Shown piece by piece: positions 1-8,619 of a stretch of DNA of 64,000 bases. Location: assembly GCF_013201035.1 (NCBI RefSeq), contig NZ_CP053707.1, positions 2,914,001-2,978,000 on the forward strand, in the 5' to 3' direction. Under the pieces are notes generated by a model. The model ran no database searches. It saw only the letters and a list, made by a program, of their open reading frames with translations, and was not told the DNA's origin. Origin of the DNA: Arthrobacter sp. NEB 688. Lineage in GTDB: Bacteria > Actinomycetota > Actinomycetes > Actinomycetales > Dermatophilaceae. The stretch's first letter is position 1, and every line of letters begins with the position of its first letter. Position numbers and translations under genes: made by a program.

Positions 1-2
1 AG

Positions 3-761
3 ACCCTCGCCGCGAACCGCTCCTGGTGGGACGGCGAGGCCGAGGACTACTACGCCGAGCACGGCGCCTTCCTCGGCGACGACGCCTTCGTCTGGGGCCC
101 GGAGGGCTGGACCGAGGCCGAGCTGGACCTGCTCGGCGTGCGCGACGGCATGACGGTCCTCGAGATCGGCGCCGGCGCCGCCCAGTGCTCGCGCTGGCTG
201 GCCCGCACCCACGACGTCCGGGTCGTCGCGAGCGACCTCTCGGCGGGGATGCTGCGCACCGGCCGCCGGCTCGACGCGCGGGGCGGCACGACGCCGCTCC
301 CCCTCCTCCAGTGCGACGGCACGGTCATCCCCCTCGCCGACGCCTCCGTCGACCGGGTCTTCACCGCCTACGGGGTCATCCCCTTCGTCGCCGACAGCGG
401 CGCCGTGCTGCGGGAGGCCGCCCGGGTGCTGCGGCCCGGCGGGCGCTTCGTCTTCTCGACCTCGCACCCGGTGCGCTGGGCCTTCCCCGACGTGCCCGGG
501 CCGGCCGGCCTCACGGTCTCGCAGTCGTACTTCGACCGCACGCCCTACGTCGAGAGCGAGGCGGGCGTCGTCACGTACACCGAGCACCACCGCACCCTCG
601 GCGACCTCGTGCGCCAGGTCGTCGCGGCGGGGCTCGTGCTGCGCGACCTCGTCGAGCCCGAGTGGCCCGAGCGCAACGAGGCGGAGTGGGGCGGCTGGTC
701 GCCCCTGCGCGGGCGGGTCCTGCCGGGCACGGCGATCCTCGTCACCGAGCGCCCGGGCTGA
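3..761 (+). CDS. class I SAM-dependent methyltransferase (5' partial)
   Basis: The reading frame is open from the window edge to a TGA at 759-761, so the start codon lies upstream. The visible N-terminus has the WW-x-A-x2-Y-x3-H pattern common to a family of actinobacterial methyltransferases, and is followed by the SAM-binding glycine motif LEIGAGAAQCSRWL and by an acidic loop (VVASDLSAGML). The C-terminal part has the GGRFVFSTSHPVRW strand usual in small-molecule or quinone-type methyltransferases. An internal ATG at 138 would delete the conserved N-terminus, so it is not the start. The substrate cannot be told from the sequence. It converges on the DUF3068 gene with only a GC palindrome between them. 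Confidence 0.85.
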   Translation, partial: TLAANRSWWDGEAEDYYAEHGAFLGDDAFVWGPEGWTEAELDLLGVRDGMTVLEIGAGAAQCSRWLARTHDVRVVASDLSAGMLRTGRRLDARGGTTPLPLLQCDGTVIPLADASVDRVFTAYGVIPFVADSGAVLREAARVLRPGGRFVFSTSHPVRWAFPDVPGPAGLTVSQSYFDRTPYVESEAGVVTYTEHHRTLGDLVRQVVAAGLVLRDLVEPEWPERNEAEWGGWSPLRGRVLPGTAILVTERPG

Positions 762-766
762 GCCCG

Positions 767-780
767 CCCCCGCGCGGGGG
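767..780. terminator. GC palindrome between convergent genes
   Basis: A perfect 14-base palindrome (five C, GCGC, five G) fills the gap between two convergent stop codons. It has no U-tract, as is usual for high-GC actinobacteria, and could act in both directions. Confidence 0.4.
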
Positions 781-1725
781 TCAGCGGCCGGCGGGGACCC
801 GGCTGCGCTCGAGGGTCCCGCCCTCGTCCGCCGCACCGTGGCGCCCGCCGCGGCGGCCGGCCAGCCAGAGGGCCAGCCCCCCGAGCAGCGCGACGACGCC
901 GAGGATGCCACCGACGAGCGGCACCGTGCGGGTGAGCAGGCCGAGCTGCGAGGCGTTGGTGGAGCCGGAGTCGACGTTGGTCTTCACCGTCTCGGGGGTG
1001 AACCCGAAGGTGAGGTCGAGGAAGGGCGACCCGTCGTCGAGGAGCCGGACCTGGTGCTCCTTCTGGTCGATGATCGAGCCGGTCGTCGGCTCGACCCACA
1101 TCGTCTTGTCCGTCGAGTACGTGCCCGCGACGCCGTCGGTGATCTGGATCGGGGCGTCCTTGACCGACACGAGGAACTTGTACGTGGCCAGGCCGTCGAC
1201 GTCCTCCTCGCCCTGGTAGGTCGCGTCGACGGCGCCGCCGACGAGGCCGTCCCAGAACGGGTAGGTCTTCTGCTCGACACCGAACGGGAACTTGTTGACC
1301 AGCCCCTCCTTCGGCGCGGCGTCGGCCGGGAGGTTCGCGAAGTCGTTGACCGGCATCGCCGTGCGGCGGTCGGTCGCGAAGGTGTCGGTGCTCGCCGAGA
1401 GCAGCGCCTTGGACGGGTCGTCCGCGGCGACGCAGTCGGGGGCGTTGCCGTCGGGGTCGCGCACGAGGCAGCTGGAGTTCTGGAAGAGGACGACGTCGCC
1501 GGTGCTCAGCTCGGAGTCGGCGTGGGTGATGCTCACGGCCTTGACCGGGGTGTTCTCGAGCCCGTCCGGGCCGGCCACCTGGGCCTCGCCCGACAACCGG
1601 GTCACGGTGTCGACGTCGAGGGGGGTCTTCTGCACCTGTCCCGAGGCGTACGCCAGCGACAGGATCGCGGTCGTCACCAGGAACGCTCCGAGGAAGACGA
1701 GGAGCTTCGTCACGATTCCGCGCAC
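781..1725 (-). CDS. DUF3068 domain protein (PorA-family annotation)
   Basis: The 314-residue product has one N-terminal membrane segment (about residues 5-27, KLLVFLGAFLVTTAIL), a long extracytoplasmic beta-rich domain containing FPFGVEQKTYPFWD, and a second hydrophobic segment near the C-terminus (GGILGVVALLGGLALWLAG) followed by an Arg-rich tail. This is the DUF3068 architecture, widespread in actinobacteria and sometimes annotated as porin PorA; the function is unproven. The GTG at 1725 is chosen because GGAGGG lies 8 nt upstream, whereas the upstream ATG at 1776 gives an untypical Pro/Thr-rich extension and has no ribosome site. It is divergent from the acyltransferase. Confidence 0.75.
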   Translation of the reverse strand: MRGIVTKLLVFLGAFLVTTAILSLAYASGQVQKTPLDVDTVTRLSGEAQVAGPDGLENTPVKAVSITHADSELSTGDVVLFQNSSCLVRDPDGNAPDCVAADDPSKALLSASTDTFATDRRTAMPVNDFANLPADAAPKEGLVNKFPFGVEQKTYPFWDGLVGGAVDATYQGEEDVDGLATYKFLVSVKDAPIQITDGVAGTYSTDKTMWVEPTTGSIIDQKEHQVRLLDDGSPFLDLTFGFTPETVKTNVDSGSTNASQLGLLTRTVPLVGGILGVVALLGGLALWLAGRRGGRHGAADEGGTLERSRVPAGR

Positions 1726-1759
1726 TGCTGGACCCTCCGTTGGGCTCGATGTCGGACGA

Positions 1760-1787
1760 AATGTAGCAGGAGGCAACCCGCCGGTAA
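1760..1787 (-). promoter_or_regulatory. predicted promoter of the DUF3068 gene
   Basis: On the minus strand TTACCG (1787-1782) and TACATT (1765-1760) are separated by 16 nt, about 35 nt ahead of the GTG at 1725. Inferred by eye from the consensus only. Confidence 0.4.
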
Positions 1788-1862
1788 CATGACTCGCGGA
1801 GGCCGCGTGGCGCGAGGACGCCCGGCGGCCCCGTCCGCACCGACCCGGGAGGCCCGCGCGCC

Positions 1863-3110
1863 ATGACCGCCGCCGCCGCGCCGAGCACGGCGAGCAGCCG
1901 CTCGACCGCCCTCGACTGGGTCCGTGGCGTCGCCATCGTCCTCGTCGTCCTCTCCCACATGTGGGCGCTGTGGTCGATCGAGACCCTCGCCGGGGTGCCC
2001 CCTCTCCTGCACCTCCTCCAGAGCGGCAACATCGCCGTCACCGTCTTCCTGGTCGTCGCCGGCTTCCTGCTGACCCGCTCGCTCATCGGCCGGGCCGGCA
2101 CCCGCGACGACGACGCCGGCCGGGTCGGGGCCATCGCGGCCGAGCGGCCGGGCCTCGCGGTCCTCACCCGGGTCGTGCGCATCTCGTCGCAGACCTGGCC
2201 ACTCCTGCTGCTCGTCTGGTTCGTCGCGCTGGCCGAGGGCGGGGGCGAGGTCGTCGAGACCCAGACCGAGCGCTCGGTCCTGTGGGTCGGCACCTTCGGC
2301 TGGAACGTCTACCTCCAGAGCCAGGCCCTGCTCGCGCGGGCCGACCTCGGCCACCTCTGGTACACCGCCGTCTACGTGCAGGTGACCCTCCTGCTCGTCG
2401 CGCTCGTCCGCGGCCTGCGCCACCGCCGCGTCGTCCTCGCGCTGACCCTCGGCGGGCTGCTCCTCGCCTGCACGCTCTGGCGGGCGCACGTCGCCGACGT
2501 CGAGCCGCTGACCACCGCGCTGCTGCGCACGACGACCCGGATGGACGGGATGCTCTGGGGCGCCCTGGCCGCCGTCTGCTGGCCGTGGCTGCGCCCGGTG
2601 CGCGCGGTCGCCGGGACGGTCGTCAGCTACGCGCTGACCCTCTTCGCGGTCCTCGTGCTCGTCCTCGGCAACTCGGACGCCTACCTCGGCTGGGGCGGGG
2701 TCGCCGCCAACCTCGCCGTCGTCGCCGTCATCGTCGCCTCCCCCGGCCTCCCGGCGCAGGGGCGGCTCTCCCGGGTCCTGGGCTGGCGCCCCCTCGTCGC
2801 GCTCGGTCGCTCCAGCCTCGCGGTCTACGTGTGGCACTACCCGATCTTCTTCGGGGTCGGCCAGCGGGTGCCGACCTGGCCGGCCCCCGCCAAGGCGGCC
2901 CTCGCCCTCGTGCTGCTGGCCCTGGCGGTGGCCGTCACCGTCCGCCACGTCGAGCGGCCGGTCGAGGCGTGGGTGCAGCGACGCCTCGGGGCGCGGCCCG
3001 CGGACCGCGAGGAGCTGGCGGCCCTGCCCCTGCTCGACGAGCCCGCGCTCAGCCGCGCCGGCGCAGGCGCTGGACCCGCGACAGCGCCTTCTGCACCGTC
3101 TCGTCCCTGA
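1863..3110 (+). CDS. acyltransferase 3 family membrane protein (OafA-like)
   Basis: The 415-residue protein begins with the family signature LDWVRGVAIVLVVLSHMW, including the His thought to be essential in acyltransferase-3 enzymes. About ten membrane helices follow, with the late motif SLAVYVWHYPIFF also typical of the family. Such enzymes O-acetylate or O-acylate sugars of surface polysaccharides or macrolides at the inner membrane. The following glycosyltransferases make a glycan substrate likely but do not prove it. A GGAGG lies 10 nt before the ATG. The last 62 bases overlap the 3' end of the convergent oxygenase gene, and the C-terminal tail encoded there (Ala/Gly/Pro/Ser-rich) looks unconserved. 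Confidence 0.82.
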   Translation: MTAAAAPSTASSRSTALDWVRGVAIVLVVLSHMWALWSIETLAGVPPLLHLLQSGNIAVTVFLVVAGFLLTRSLIGRAGTRDDDAGRVGAIAAERPGLAVLTRVVRISSQTWPLLLLVWFVALAEGGGEVVETQTERSVLWVGTFGWNVYLQSQALLARADLGHLWYTAVYVQVTLLLVALVRGLRHRRVVLALTLGGLLLACTLWRAHVADVEPLTTALLRTTTRMDGMLWGALAAVCWPWLRPVRAVAGTVVSYALTLFAVLVLVLGNSDAYLGWGGVAANLAVVAVIVASPGLPAQGRLSRVLGWRPLVALGRSSLAVYVWHYPIFFGVGQRVPTWPAPAKAALALVLLALAVAVTVRHVERPVEAWVQRRLGARPADREELAALPLLDEPALSRAGAGAGPATAPSAPSRP

Positions 3111-3891
3111 GCCCGAGGCGCCGCTTCGCGCGGTCGTAGACGTCGAGCGCCTGGCGGTCGGCCCAGATCGCGACGCGCTTGGCGCCGTCCCCCGGGCGGG
3201 CCCGGTAGTTCGTCGCGCGGCGGACCGCGTGGTCCTCCTCGGTGAAGTAGTAGAGGGCCAGCGAGCGCCGCGCCTCCCCCGGCGGGCAGGTCAGGGCGTC
3301 CGGGTGGCCGTGGAAGCTGTCCGCCGAGGTCGTGAAGACGAGCATCCGGTTGCCCTTCGGCGCGACCCGCGCGCGGCAGGCGGTCATCGCGGGGTCCCAC
3401 AGCTCGAGCCGGCCGCCCCACTCCGCCGGCCACTCCTCGTTGAGGTAGAGCAGGATGTTGACCCGTCGCGCCCAGTTCTCGTGCTCGTGGTGGGTCGTGA
3501 AGTCGGCGTGGATGTTGAGGTGCCCGCCGCGCAGCGTCTGGTGCAGCCCGCCGCCGTCCATCGACCAGTCGGACATGAGGTCCTCGATGCCGGTCAGCTG
3601 CTCGAGGTAGGCGACGAACGCGGGGGCGCACAGCTCGGCGGCGATCGCCCGCAGGGTCTGCCCCCACGAGTCCGGGACGGTGTTGGAGTACTTCGTCTCG
3701 TTGACGTGGAGGTAGCCCCGCCAGAACGGGTCGTCGGTGCCGGGGAACTCCTCGACGGCCGCGGCGAAGGCCTCCGGGCGCAGCACGTCGTCGAGCACGA
3801 CGTGGGGGAACGGGTCGGCCGCGCGGTAGGCGGCGCTGGCCTGCGGCAGGGCGGCCTCGAGCCGCTCGAGGTCGAGGTACTGGCTCGGCAT
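3049..3891 (-). CDS. 2OG-Fe(II) oxygenase, prolyl-4-hydroxylase-like
   Basis: The 280-residue protein carries the non-haem iron triad of the 2-oxoglutarate oxygenase fold: HxD in LNIHADF, the distal His in SFHGHP, and the 2OG-binding Arg in ARRSLALYYFTEE. The N-terminal part (PFPHVVLDDVLRPEAF) is the typical lead-in of Tpa1/P4Hc-type proteins, which in bacteria often sit in polysaccharide clusters. The substrate, whether a protein side chain or a glycan intermediate, cannot be read from sequence. No membrane segment or signal peptide is seen, so it should act in the cytoplasm. It is divergent from the GT2-methyltransferase gene and overlaps the acyltransferase gene tail to tail. Confidence 0.82.
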   Translation of the reverse strand: MPSQYLDLERLEAALPQASAAYRAADPFPHVVLDDVLRPEAFAAAVEEFPGTDDPFWRGYLHVNETKYSNTVPDSWGQTLRAIAAELCAPAFVAYLEQLTGIEDLMSDWSMDGGGLHQTLRGGHLNIHADFTTHHEHENWARRVNILLYLNEEWPAEWGGRLELWDPAMTACRARVAPKGNRMLVFTTSADSFHGHPDALTCPPGEARRSLALYYFTEEDHAVRRATNYRARPGDGAKRVAIWADRQALDVYDRAKRRLGLRDETVQKALSRVQRLRRRG

Positions 3892-3937
3892 GGCGCCACT
3901 ATGGCACGAGGTGGCGCGGCGTTACTGGTGGGTCACA

Positions 3938-3943
3938 TACAAT
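3938..3943 (+). promoter_or_regulatory. candidate -10 element of the glycan operon
   Basis: TACAAT, close to the sigma-70 -10 consensus and unusually AT-rich for this genome, lies 61 nt ahead of the ATG at 4005. No convincing -35 is seen. The same intergenic region must also hold the promoter of the divergent oxygenase gene. Confidence 0.4.
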
Positions 3944-4004
3944 CCAGCGACGTCGCGACGCCGCCTCGACCGGGCGGACCCGCGCCCACCCAGGACGGAC
4001 ACCG

Positions 4005-5456
4005 ATGACCCAGACCGCCGCCGCCGGCAGCCCCCGCGTGGGCGTGCTCGTCGTCGCGTACAACGCCGCCACGACCCTCGTCGAGACGCTCGACCGGCTG
4101 CCCGCGTCCTTCCGGGCCGAGGTCGACCACGTGCTGCTCGCCGACGACTCGAGCCAGGACGACACCTACGCCATCGGTCTCGCCTACCGCGAGACGACCG
4201 ACCTGCCGCTCACCGTCGTGCGCCACGAGAAGAACCTCGGCTACGGGGGCAACCAGAAGGCCGGGTACCGCTGGGCCATCGGGCACGGCCTCGACGTCGT
4301 CGTCCTCCTCCACGGCGACGGGCAGTACGCCCCCGAGGTCATCGAGGAGCTCGTCCGCCCGCTGACGCAGGGGCGCGCCGACGCGGTCTTCGGCTCCCGG
4401 ATGATGGTGCGCGGCCAGGCGCTCAAGGGCGGGATGCCGGTCTACAAGTACGTCGGCAACCGGATCCTCACGACCTTCCAGAACGCGATGACCGGCGCCC
4501 GCCTCAGCGAGTGGCACAGCGGCTACCGGGCCTACCGGGTCGACGCCCTGGCCGACCTCGCCCTCGACACCTACAGCGACGACTTCGACTTCGACACCGA
4601 GATCATCCTCGGGCTCCTCGACGCCGGGAAGCGGGTCGAGGAGGTCCCGATCCCCACCTACTACGGCGACGAGATCTGCTACGTCAATGGGATGGCCTAC
4701 GCGCGCGACGTCGCCCGCGACGTGCTGCGGCACCGCGCCGGCCGGATGGGCTTCGGCGCCCACCGCACGCCCGGGGCCCCCGACGCCTACGAGCTCAAGC
4801 CCTCCCCGCACTCCAGCCACGGCCGCCTGCTCGCGTGGCTCGACGCCGCGCCCGCCGGCCGGGTCCTCGACGTCGGCTGCTCCGACGGCGCGTTCGGCGC
4901 GCTGGCCCGCCGCGCCGGGCACGAGGTCGTCGGGGTCGACCTCGTCAAGCACGACGGGGTCGGCGAGCGGCTCGACGGCTTCGTCGAGGCCGACCTCGGG
5001 CGCGGCCTGCCGGACGCGGTCGGGGCCGGCTACGACCGGGTCGTCGCCGCCGACGTGCTCGAGCACGTCGCCGACCCCGAGTCGCTGCTGCGCGACATCA
5101 CGGCGCGCCTGGCCGACGGCGGCGAGATCCTCGTGTCGGTGCCGAACTTCGGCCACTGGTACCCCCGCGGTCGCACCGCCGTCGGGCGCTTCGACTACGA
5201 CAGCCGCGGTCCGCTCGACGAGGGGCACCTGCGCTTCTTCACCCGGCGCAGCTTCGAGCGGCTCGTCGCGCGCAGCGGCCTGACCGTCCTCGAGCGCGAC
5301 GTCGTCGGCGTCCCCGTCGACGTCCTCGACCGGGGACGCACCGGGGGCCGTCGGGTCGACGTGCTGCGCGCCGTGGGGGCGGCCGACCGCGCCGCCGTGC
5401 GGGGCTGGCCGACCCTCTTCGGCTACCAGCTGCTCTACCGCCTCGGGCCCGCGTGA
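4005..5456 (+). CDS. bifunctional GT2 glycosyltransferase / SAM methyltransferase
   Basis: This 483-residue protein joins two enzymes. Residues about 10-240 are a GT-A fold of the dolichyl-phosphate-mannose-synthase type: DDSSQDDT (47-54), the metal-binding HGDGQY (103-108), HSGYRAY (171-177) and the acidic DFDFDTEI (193-200). Residues about 270-480 are a class I methyltransferase with VLDVGCSDGAFG (287-298) and VLEHV further on. A plausible role is to load a sugar onto a polyprenyl phosphate and to methylate an intermediate of the same pathway; the exact substrates are unknown. AGGACGG sits 6 nt before the ATG. The TGA overlaps the GTG of the next gene (GTGA), so it heads a translationally coupled set of three. 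Confidence 0.86.
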   Translation: MTQTAAAGSPRVGVLVVAYNAATTLVETLDRLPASFRAEVDHVLLADDSSQDDTYAIGLAYRETTDLPLTVVRHEKNLGYGGNQKAGYRWAIGHGLDVVVLLHGDGQYAPEVIEELVRPLTQGRADAVFGSRMMVRGQALKGGMPVYKYVGNRILTTFQNAMTGARLSEWHSGYRAYRVDALADLALDTYSDDFDFDTEIILGLLDAGKRVEEVPIPTYYGDEICYVNGMAYARDVARDVLRHRAGRMGFGAHRTPGAPDAYELKPSPHSSHGRLLAWLDAAPAGRVLDVGCSDGAFGALARRAGHEVVGVDLVKHDGVGERLDGFVEADLGRGLPDAVGAGYDRVVAADVLEHVADPESLLRDITARLADGGEILVSVPNFGHWYPRGRTAVGRFDYDSRGPLDEGHLRFFTRRSFERLVARSGLTVLERDVVGVPVDVLDRGRTGGRRVDVLRAVGAADRAAVRGWPTLFGYQLLYRLGPA

Positions 5457-7486
5457 CGGCTCCGGCCCCGCTCCACCCCCGGGTCGTCGCGGCCACCCTC
5501 GCGGGGTGCCTGACCGGCGCCCTGGTCCAGCTCCTCGTGCTGCTCGACCTCGGGTGGAACCCGGGGCGGACGGCGGTCGGGCTGGGGTACGCCTCGAACT
5601 TCTTCGACCTGCAGGCGCAGGCCCTCCTCGACGGCCGGCTCGACCTGCCGGCCGGCAGCCTCGGCATCGAGGGGTTCGAGATCGGCGGCCGGACGTACAT
5701 GTACTTCCCGCCGTTCCCGGCCCTCCTGCGCGTCCCGGTCATGCTCGTCACGCACGAGTTCGACGGACGGCTCACGGTCCTCTCGATGGCCCTCGCGTGG
5801 CTGGTCACGGCGGTCATGGCGACCAAGCTGCTCTGGTTCGCCCGCCGGGTCGTGCGCGGCGACGGCGTGCCGGGCCGGCGGGAGGCCGCGGCCGCCGCGG
5901 TCCTGCTCGCCGCGCTGACCGGCGGCACCGTGCTCACCTTCGACGCCGGCCTGCCGTGGGTCTACCACGAGGTCTACGCGTGGTCGGTGGCGACGGTCGT
6001 CGGCGCGCTGTACTGGCTGGCGCGGGCGGCGTGGTCCCCCGACCGGCGCTCGCTCGGCTGGCTCGCCGCCTTCGTCCTCGCGGCGGTCATGACCCGCACG
6101 ACCGGTGGCTTCGCGGTCATCGGCGCGACCCTGCTCGCGGGGGCGGCGTGGTGGCTCGTCGACGGGCGCACCCGCCCCGACGGGCGACGCCTGGCCGGGG
6201 GCTTCCTCGCCGCGGCCCTCGTCCCGCTGCTGCTGTCGGTCGCCCTCAACCAGGTCAAGTTCGGCCACCCGTACCTCTTCCCGCTCGCCGACCAGGTGTG
6301 GACCGGCGTCAACGCCCACCGCCGCGAGGCCCTCGCCGCCAACGGCGGGCACATCACCGGGCTGCAGTTCCTCCCGACGACGCTCCAGGCCTACCTCTCC
6401 CCCGGCGGGCTGCGGCTGACGCCGTGGTTCCCGTGGGTCTCGCTGCCCGACGCGCCGCCGGTCGTGCGCGACGGCGTCGTCCTCGACCAGACCTACCGGA
6501 CCGCGAGCGTCACGACGACGGCGCCGCTGCTCCTCGCCCTCGCGCTCGCCGCGGTCCCGGGCCTGCTCCTCCTGCGCGACCACCGCGCGCTGCGGGTGCT
6601 CGGGGTCCCGCTGCTCGGGGCGGCCGTCGTCCCCGGCGGGATCCTCGCCTACGGGTACGTCGCCAACCGCTACACGAGCGAGTTCGTGCCCGTGCTCGTC
6701 GTGGGCACGGTCGTCGCGCTGTGGACGGTCCTGCCCCGGTTGCTGCGCGGCTCCCGGCGCCGGGCCGGGGTCGTCCTCGGCGTGCTCGCCGTACTCACGG
6801 CGTGGTCGATGGCGGTGCAGGTGGTCTCCGGCCTGTGGTCGAGCGCCACCGTCGGGCGCGGCGAGCCGCTCGTGCGGCTGCTCTCGCTCCAGGAGCGGGT
6901 CGACCACGCGCTCGGGCTGCGCGGCCCGCCGGTGCTGCGCGACGTCGGGGACCTGCCGACCGACGCCGCGCCCGACACGCTCGCCGCGACCCCCGGGTGC
7001 CGGGCCCTCTACCTCGCGACCGGCGACCGCTACGAGCCGTGGGTGCTCGTCGAGGCCGCGCCGACCGTCGTGCGGGTCACGGTCCACCGCGACGTCCGTC
7101 CCGGGCGCATCCTCCTGGCCACCTACGCCGGGTCGGTCGAGCGGCAGGTCTACCTCCAGACCCGCGCCGACAGCACCGTGCGCGTCGTCGTCCAGGACGG
7201 CGAGACCCTGCGCAGCGGCCCCTGGTACGGCGTCTACCCCGAGAGCTCGACGACGGTCGGCATCGGCACCGACCCGCACCTGTCCGTGGTCGAGGTGACC
7301 TCGACGCCCGGCGGCCGCGTCGCCGTCCTGCCGAGCCAGCGCATCGACGCCGACTGGGTCATCCACCCCGGCCGGCTCGTCGTCGCCTCCGACCCCGCCC
7401 GGGCGGAGGAGCTCGGCGTCACCGTGGCCGAGGGCGTCGGCCGCCCCACGACGCTGTGCCCCCGCGTCGTCGGGACCTCCGGATGA
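5453..7486 (+). CDS. large multi-pass membrane protein, GT-C-like (function unproven)
   Basis: The 677-residue product starts at a GTG that overlaps the previous stop codon. It has about ten to twelve hydrophobic segments up to roughly residue 450, followed by an extracytoplasmic domain rich in beta-strand-like sequence (residues about 470-677). An aromatic-rich segment, YMYFPPFPALLRVPVM, near residue 82 sits after the first membrane helix, where GT-C enzymes carry their periplasmic loop. That layout resembles polyprenyl-phosphate-sugar-dependent glycosyltransferases, but no diagnostic DD or DE catalytic pair could be assigned with confidence. Its position between a GT2 and a GT4 enzyme supports a role in surface-glycan assembly. 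Confidence 0.7.
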   Translation: MTAPAPLHPRVVAATLAGCLTGALVQLLVLLDLGWNPGRTAVGLGYASNFFDLQAQALLDGRLDLPAGSLGIEGFEIGGRTYMYFPPFPALLRVPVMLVTHEFDGRLTVLSMALAWLVTAVMATKLLWFARRVVRGDGVPGRREAAAAAVLLAALTGGTVLTFDAGLPWVYHEVYAWSVATVVGALYWLARAAWSPDRRSLGWLAAFVLAAVMTRTTGGFAVIGATLLAGAAWWLVDGRTRPDGRRLAGGFLAAALVPLLLSVALNQVKFGHPYLFPLADQVWTGVNAHRREALAANGGHITGLQFLPTTLQAYLSPGGLRLTPWFPWVSLPDAPPVVRDGVVLDQTYRTASVTTTAPLLLALALAAVPGLLLLRDHRALRVLGVPLLGAAVVPGGILAYGYVANRYTSEFVPVLVVGTVVALWTVLPRLLRGSRRRAGVVLGVLAVLTAWSMAVQVVSGLWSSATVGRGEPLVRLLSLQERVDHALGLRGPPVLRDVGDLPTDAAPDTLAATPGCRALYLATGDRYEPWVLVEAAPTVVRVTVHRDVRPGRILLATYAGSVERQVYLQTRADSTVRVVVQDGETLRSGPWYGVYPESSTTVGIGTDPHLSVVEVTSTPGGRVAVLPSQRIDADWVIHPGRLVVASDPARAEELGVTVAEGVGRPTTLCPRVVGTSG

Positions 7487-8619
7487 GCCGCCCCCTCCGG
7501 GTCGCGTTCCTCTCCTGGCGGGACGCCGCCCACCCCGAGGCCGGCGGCAGCGAGGTGTACGTCGAGCAGATGGCCGCCGGGCTCGCGGCCCGCGGCCACC
7601 GGGTCGTCGTCGTCACGGCGCGGCCGCCGGGCACGCCCGCCGGCGAGCGGGTCGACGGCGTCGTCCACGTCCGGGGCGGCGGACGGCTCACCGTGTACCT
7701 CCACGGCCTGCTCTGGGTGGCCCGCCACCGGCGCTCGCTCGACGTCGTCGTCGACGTCATCAACGGCCTGCCCTTCGCGACCCCCCTCGTGCGGCGGACC
7801 GGGGTCGTCGCGCTCGTCCACCACGTGCACCGCGAACAGTGGCGGATGATCTACCCCGACTGGCGCGGCCGGCTCGGCTGGTTCGTCGAGTCCCGCGTCA
7901 CGCCGGCGCTCTACCGCCGCGCGCCGCACGTCACCGTCTCGCGCTCGACCGCGGACGACCTCGTCGGTCTCGGGGTGCCCGCCCGCGCGGTGACGGTCGT
8001 GCGCAACGGGCTCGTGCCGCGGCCGTCGGCCGGACCGCGCGCGGAAGCGCCCCGGGTCGTCGTGCTCTCGCGGCTGGTCCCCCACAAGCAGGTCGAGCAC
8101 GTCCTCGAGGCCACCGCCGCCCTGCGCACAGGCCATCCGGCGCTCCGGGTCGACGTCGTCGGCACCGGGTGGTGGGCCGACCGGCTGCGCGAGGAGGCGG
8201 CCCGGCTGGGCGTCGACGACGTCGTCGGCTTCCACGGGTGGGTCGACGACGACGAGCGCGACCGGCTGCTCGCCGCCGCCCACGTGCTCGCCCTGCCGTC
8301 GGTGCGCGAGGGCTGGGGCATCGCCGTGACCGAGGCCGCCGCCCAGGGCACGCCGACCGTCGGGTACCGCTCGAGCGGGGGCCTGCAGGAGTCCGTCGAG
8401 GACGGCGTCACGGGGTGGCTCGTCGAGGACCGGGACGGGCTGACCGCCGCCCTGGACGCCGTGCTCGGCGGGAGGGTCGACGCCGAGGCCGCCGGGCAGG
8501 CCGCGCGGGAGCGGGCCGCCGGGCTCAGCTGGGGGCGCTCCGTCGAGGAGCTGGAGGCCGTCCTGCAGGAGGAGGCGACGCGGCGGCGGGGCCGCCGCCG
8601 GGCTCAGCGAGCGCCGTAG
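7483..8619 (+). CDS. GT4 family glycosyltransferase
   Basis: The 378-residue GT-B enzyme starts at an ATG overlapping the preceding TGA (ATGA). The N-terminal domain has the acceptor-side loop EAGGSEVYVEQMAAGL; the C-terminal domain has VVVLSRLVPHKQVEH and the EX7E nucleotide-sugar motif in REGWGIAVTEAAAQG. Such enzymes transfer a sugar from a nucleotide donor to a lipid-linked or cytosolic acceptor on the inner face of the membrane. Donor and acceptor are not predictable here. The last 16 bases overlap the convergent DUF2613 gene. Confidence 0.88.
   Translation: MSRPLRVAFLSWRDAAHPEAGGSEVYVEQMAAGLAARGHRVVVVTARPPGTPAGERVDGVVHVRGGGRLTVYLHGLLWVARHRRSLDVVVDVINGLPFATPLVRRTGVVALVHHVHREQWRMIYPDWRGRLGWFVESRVTPALYRRAPHVTVSRSTADDLVGLGVPARAVTVVRNGLVPRPSAGPRAEAPRVVVLSRLVPHKQVEHVLEATAALRTGHPALRVDVVGTGWWADRLREEAARLGVDDVVGFHGWVDDDERDRLLAAAHVLALPSVREGWGIAVTEAAAQGTPTVGYRSSGGLQESVEDGVTGWLVEDRDGLTAALDAVLGGRVDAEAAGQAARERAAGLSWGRSVEELEAVLQEEATRRRGRRRAQRAP

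Noticed and set aside
26-1219. A 397-residue frame over the methyltransferase and DUF3068 genes
   Set aside because: It is an Arg/Pro/Gly-rich shadow that crosses two real genes on opposite strands.
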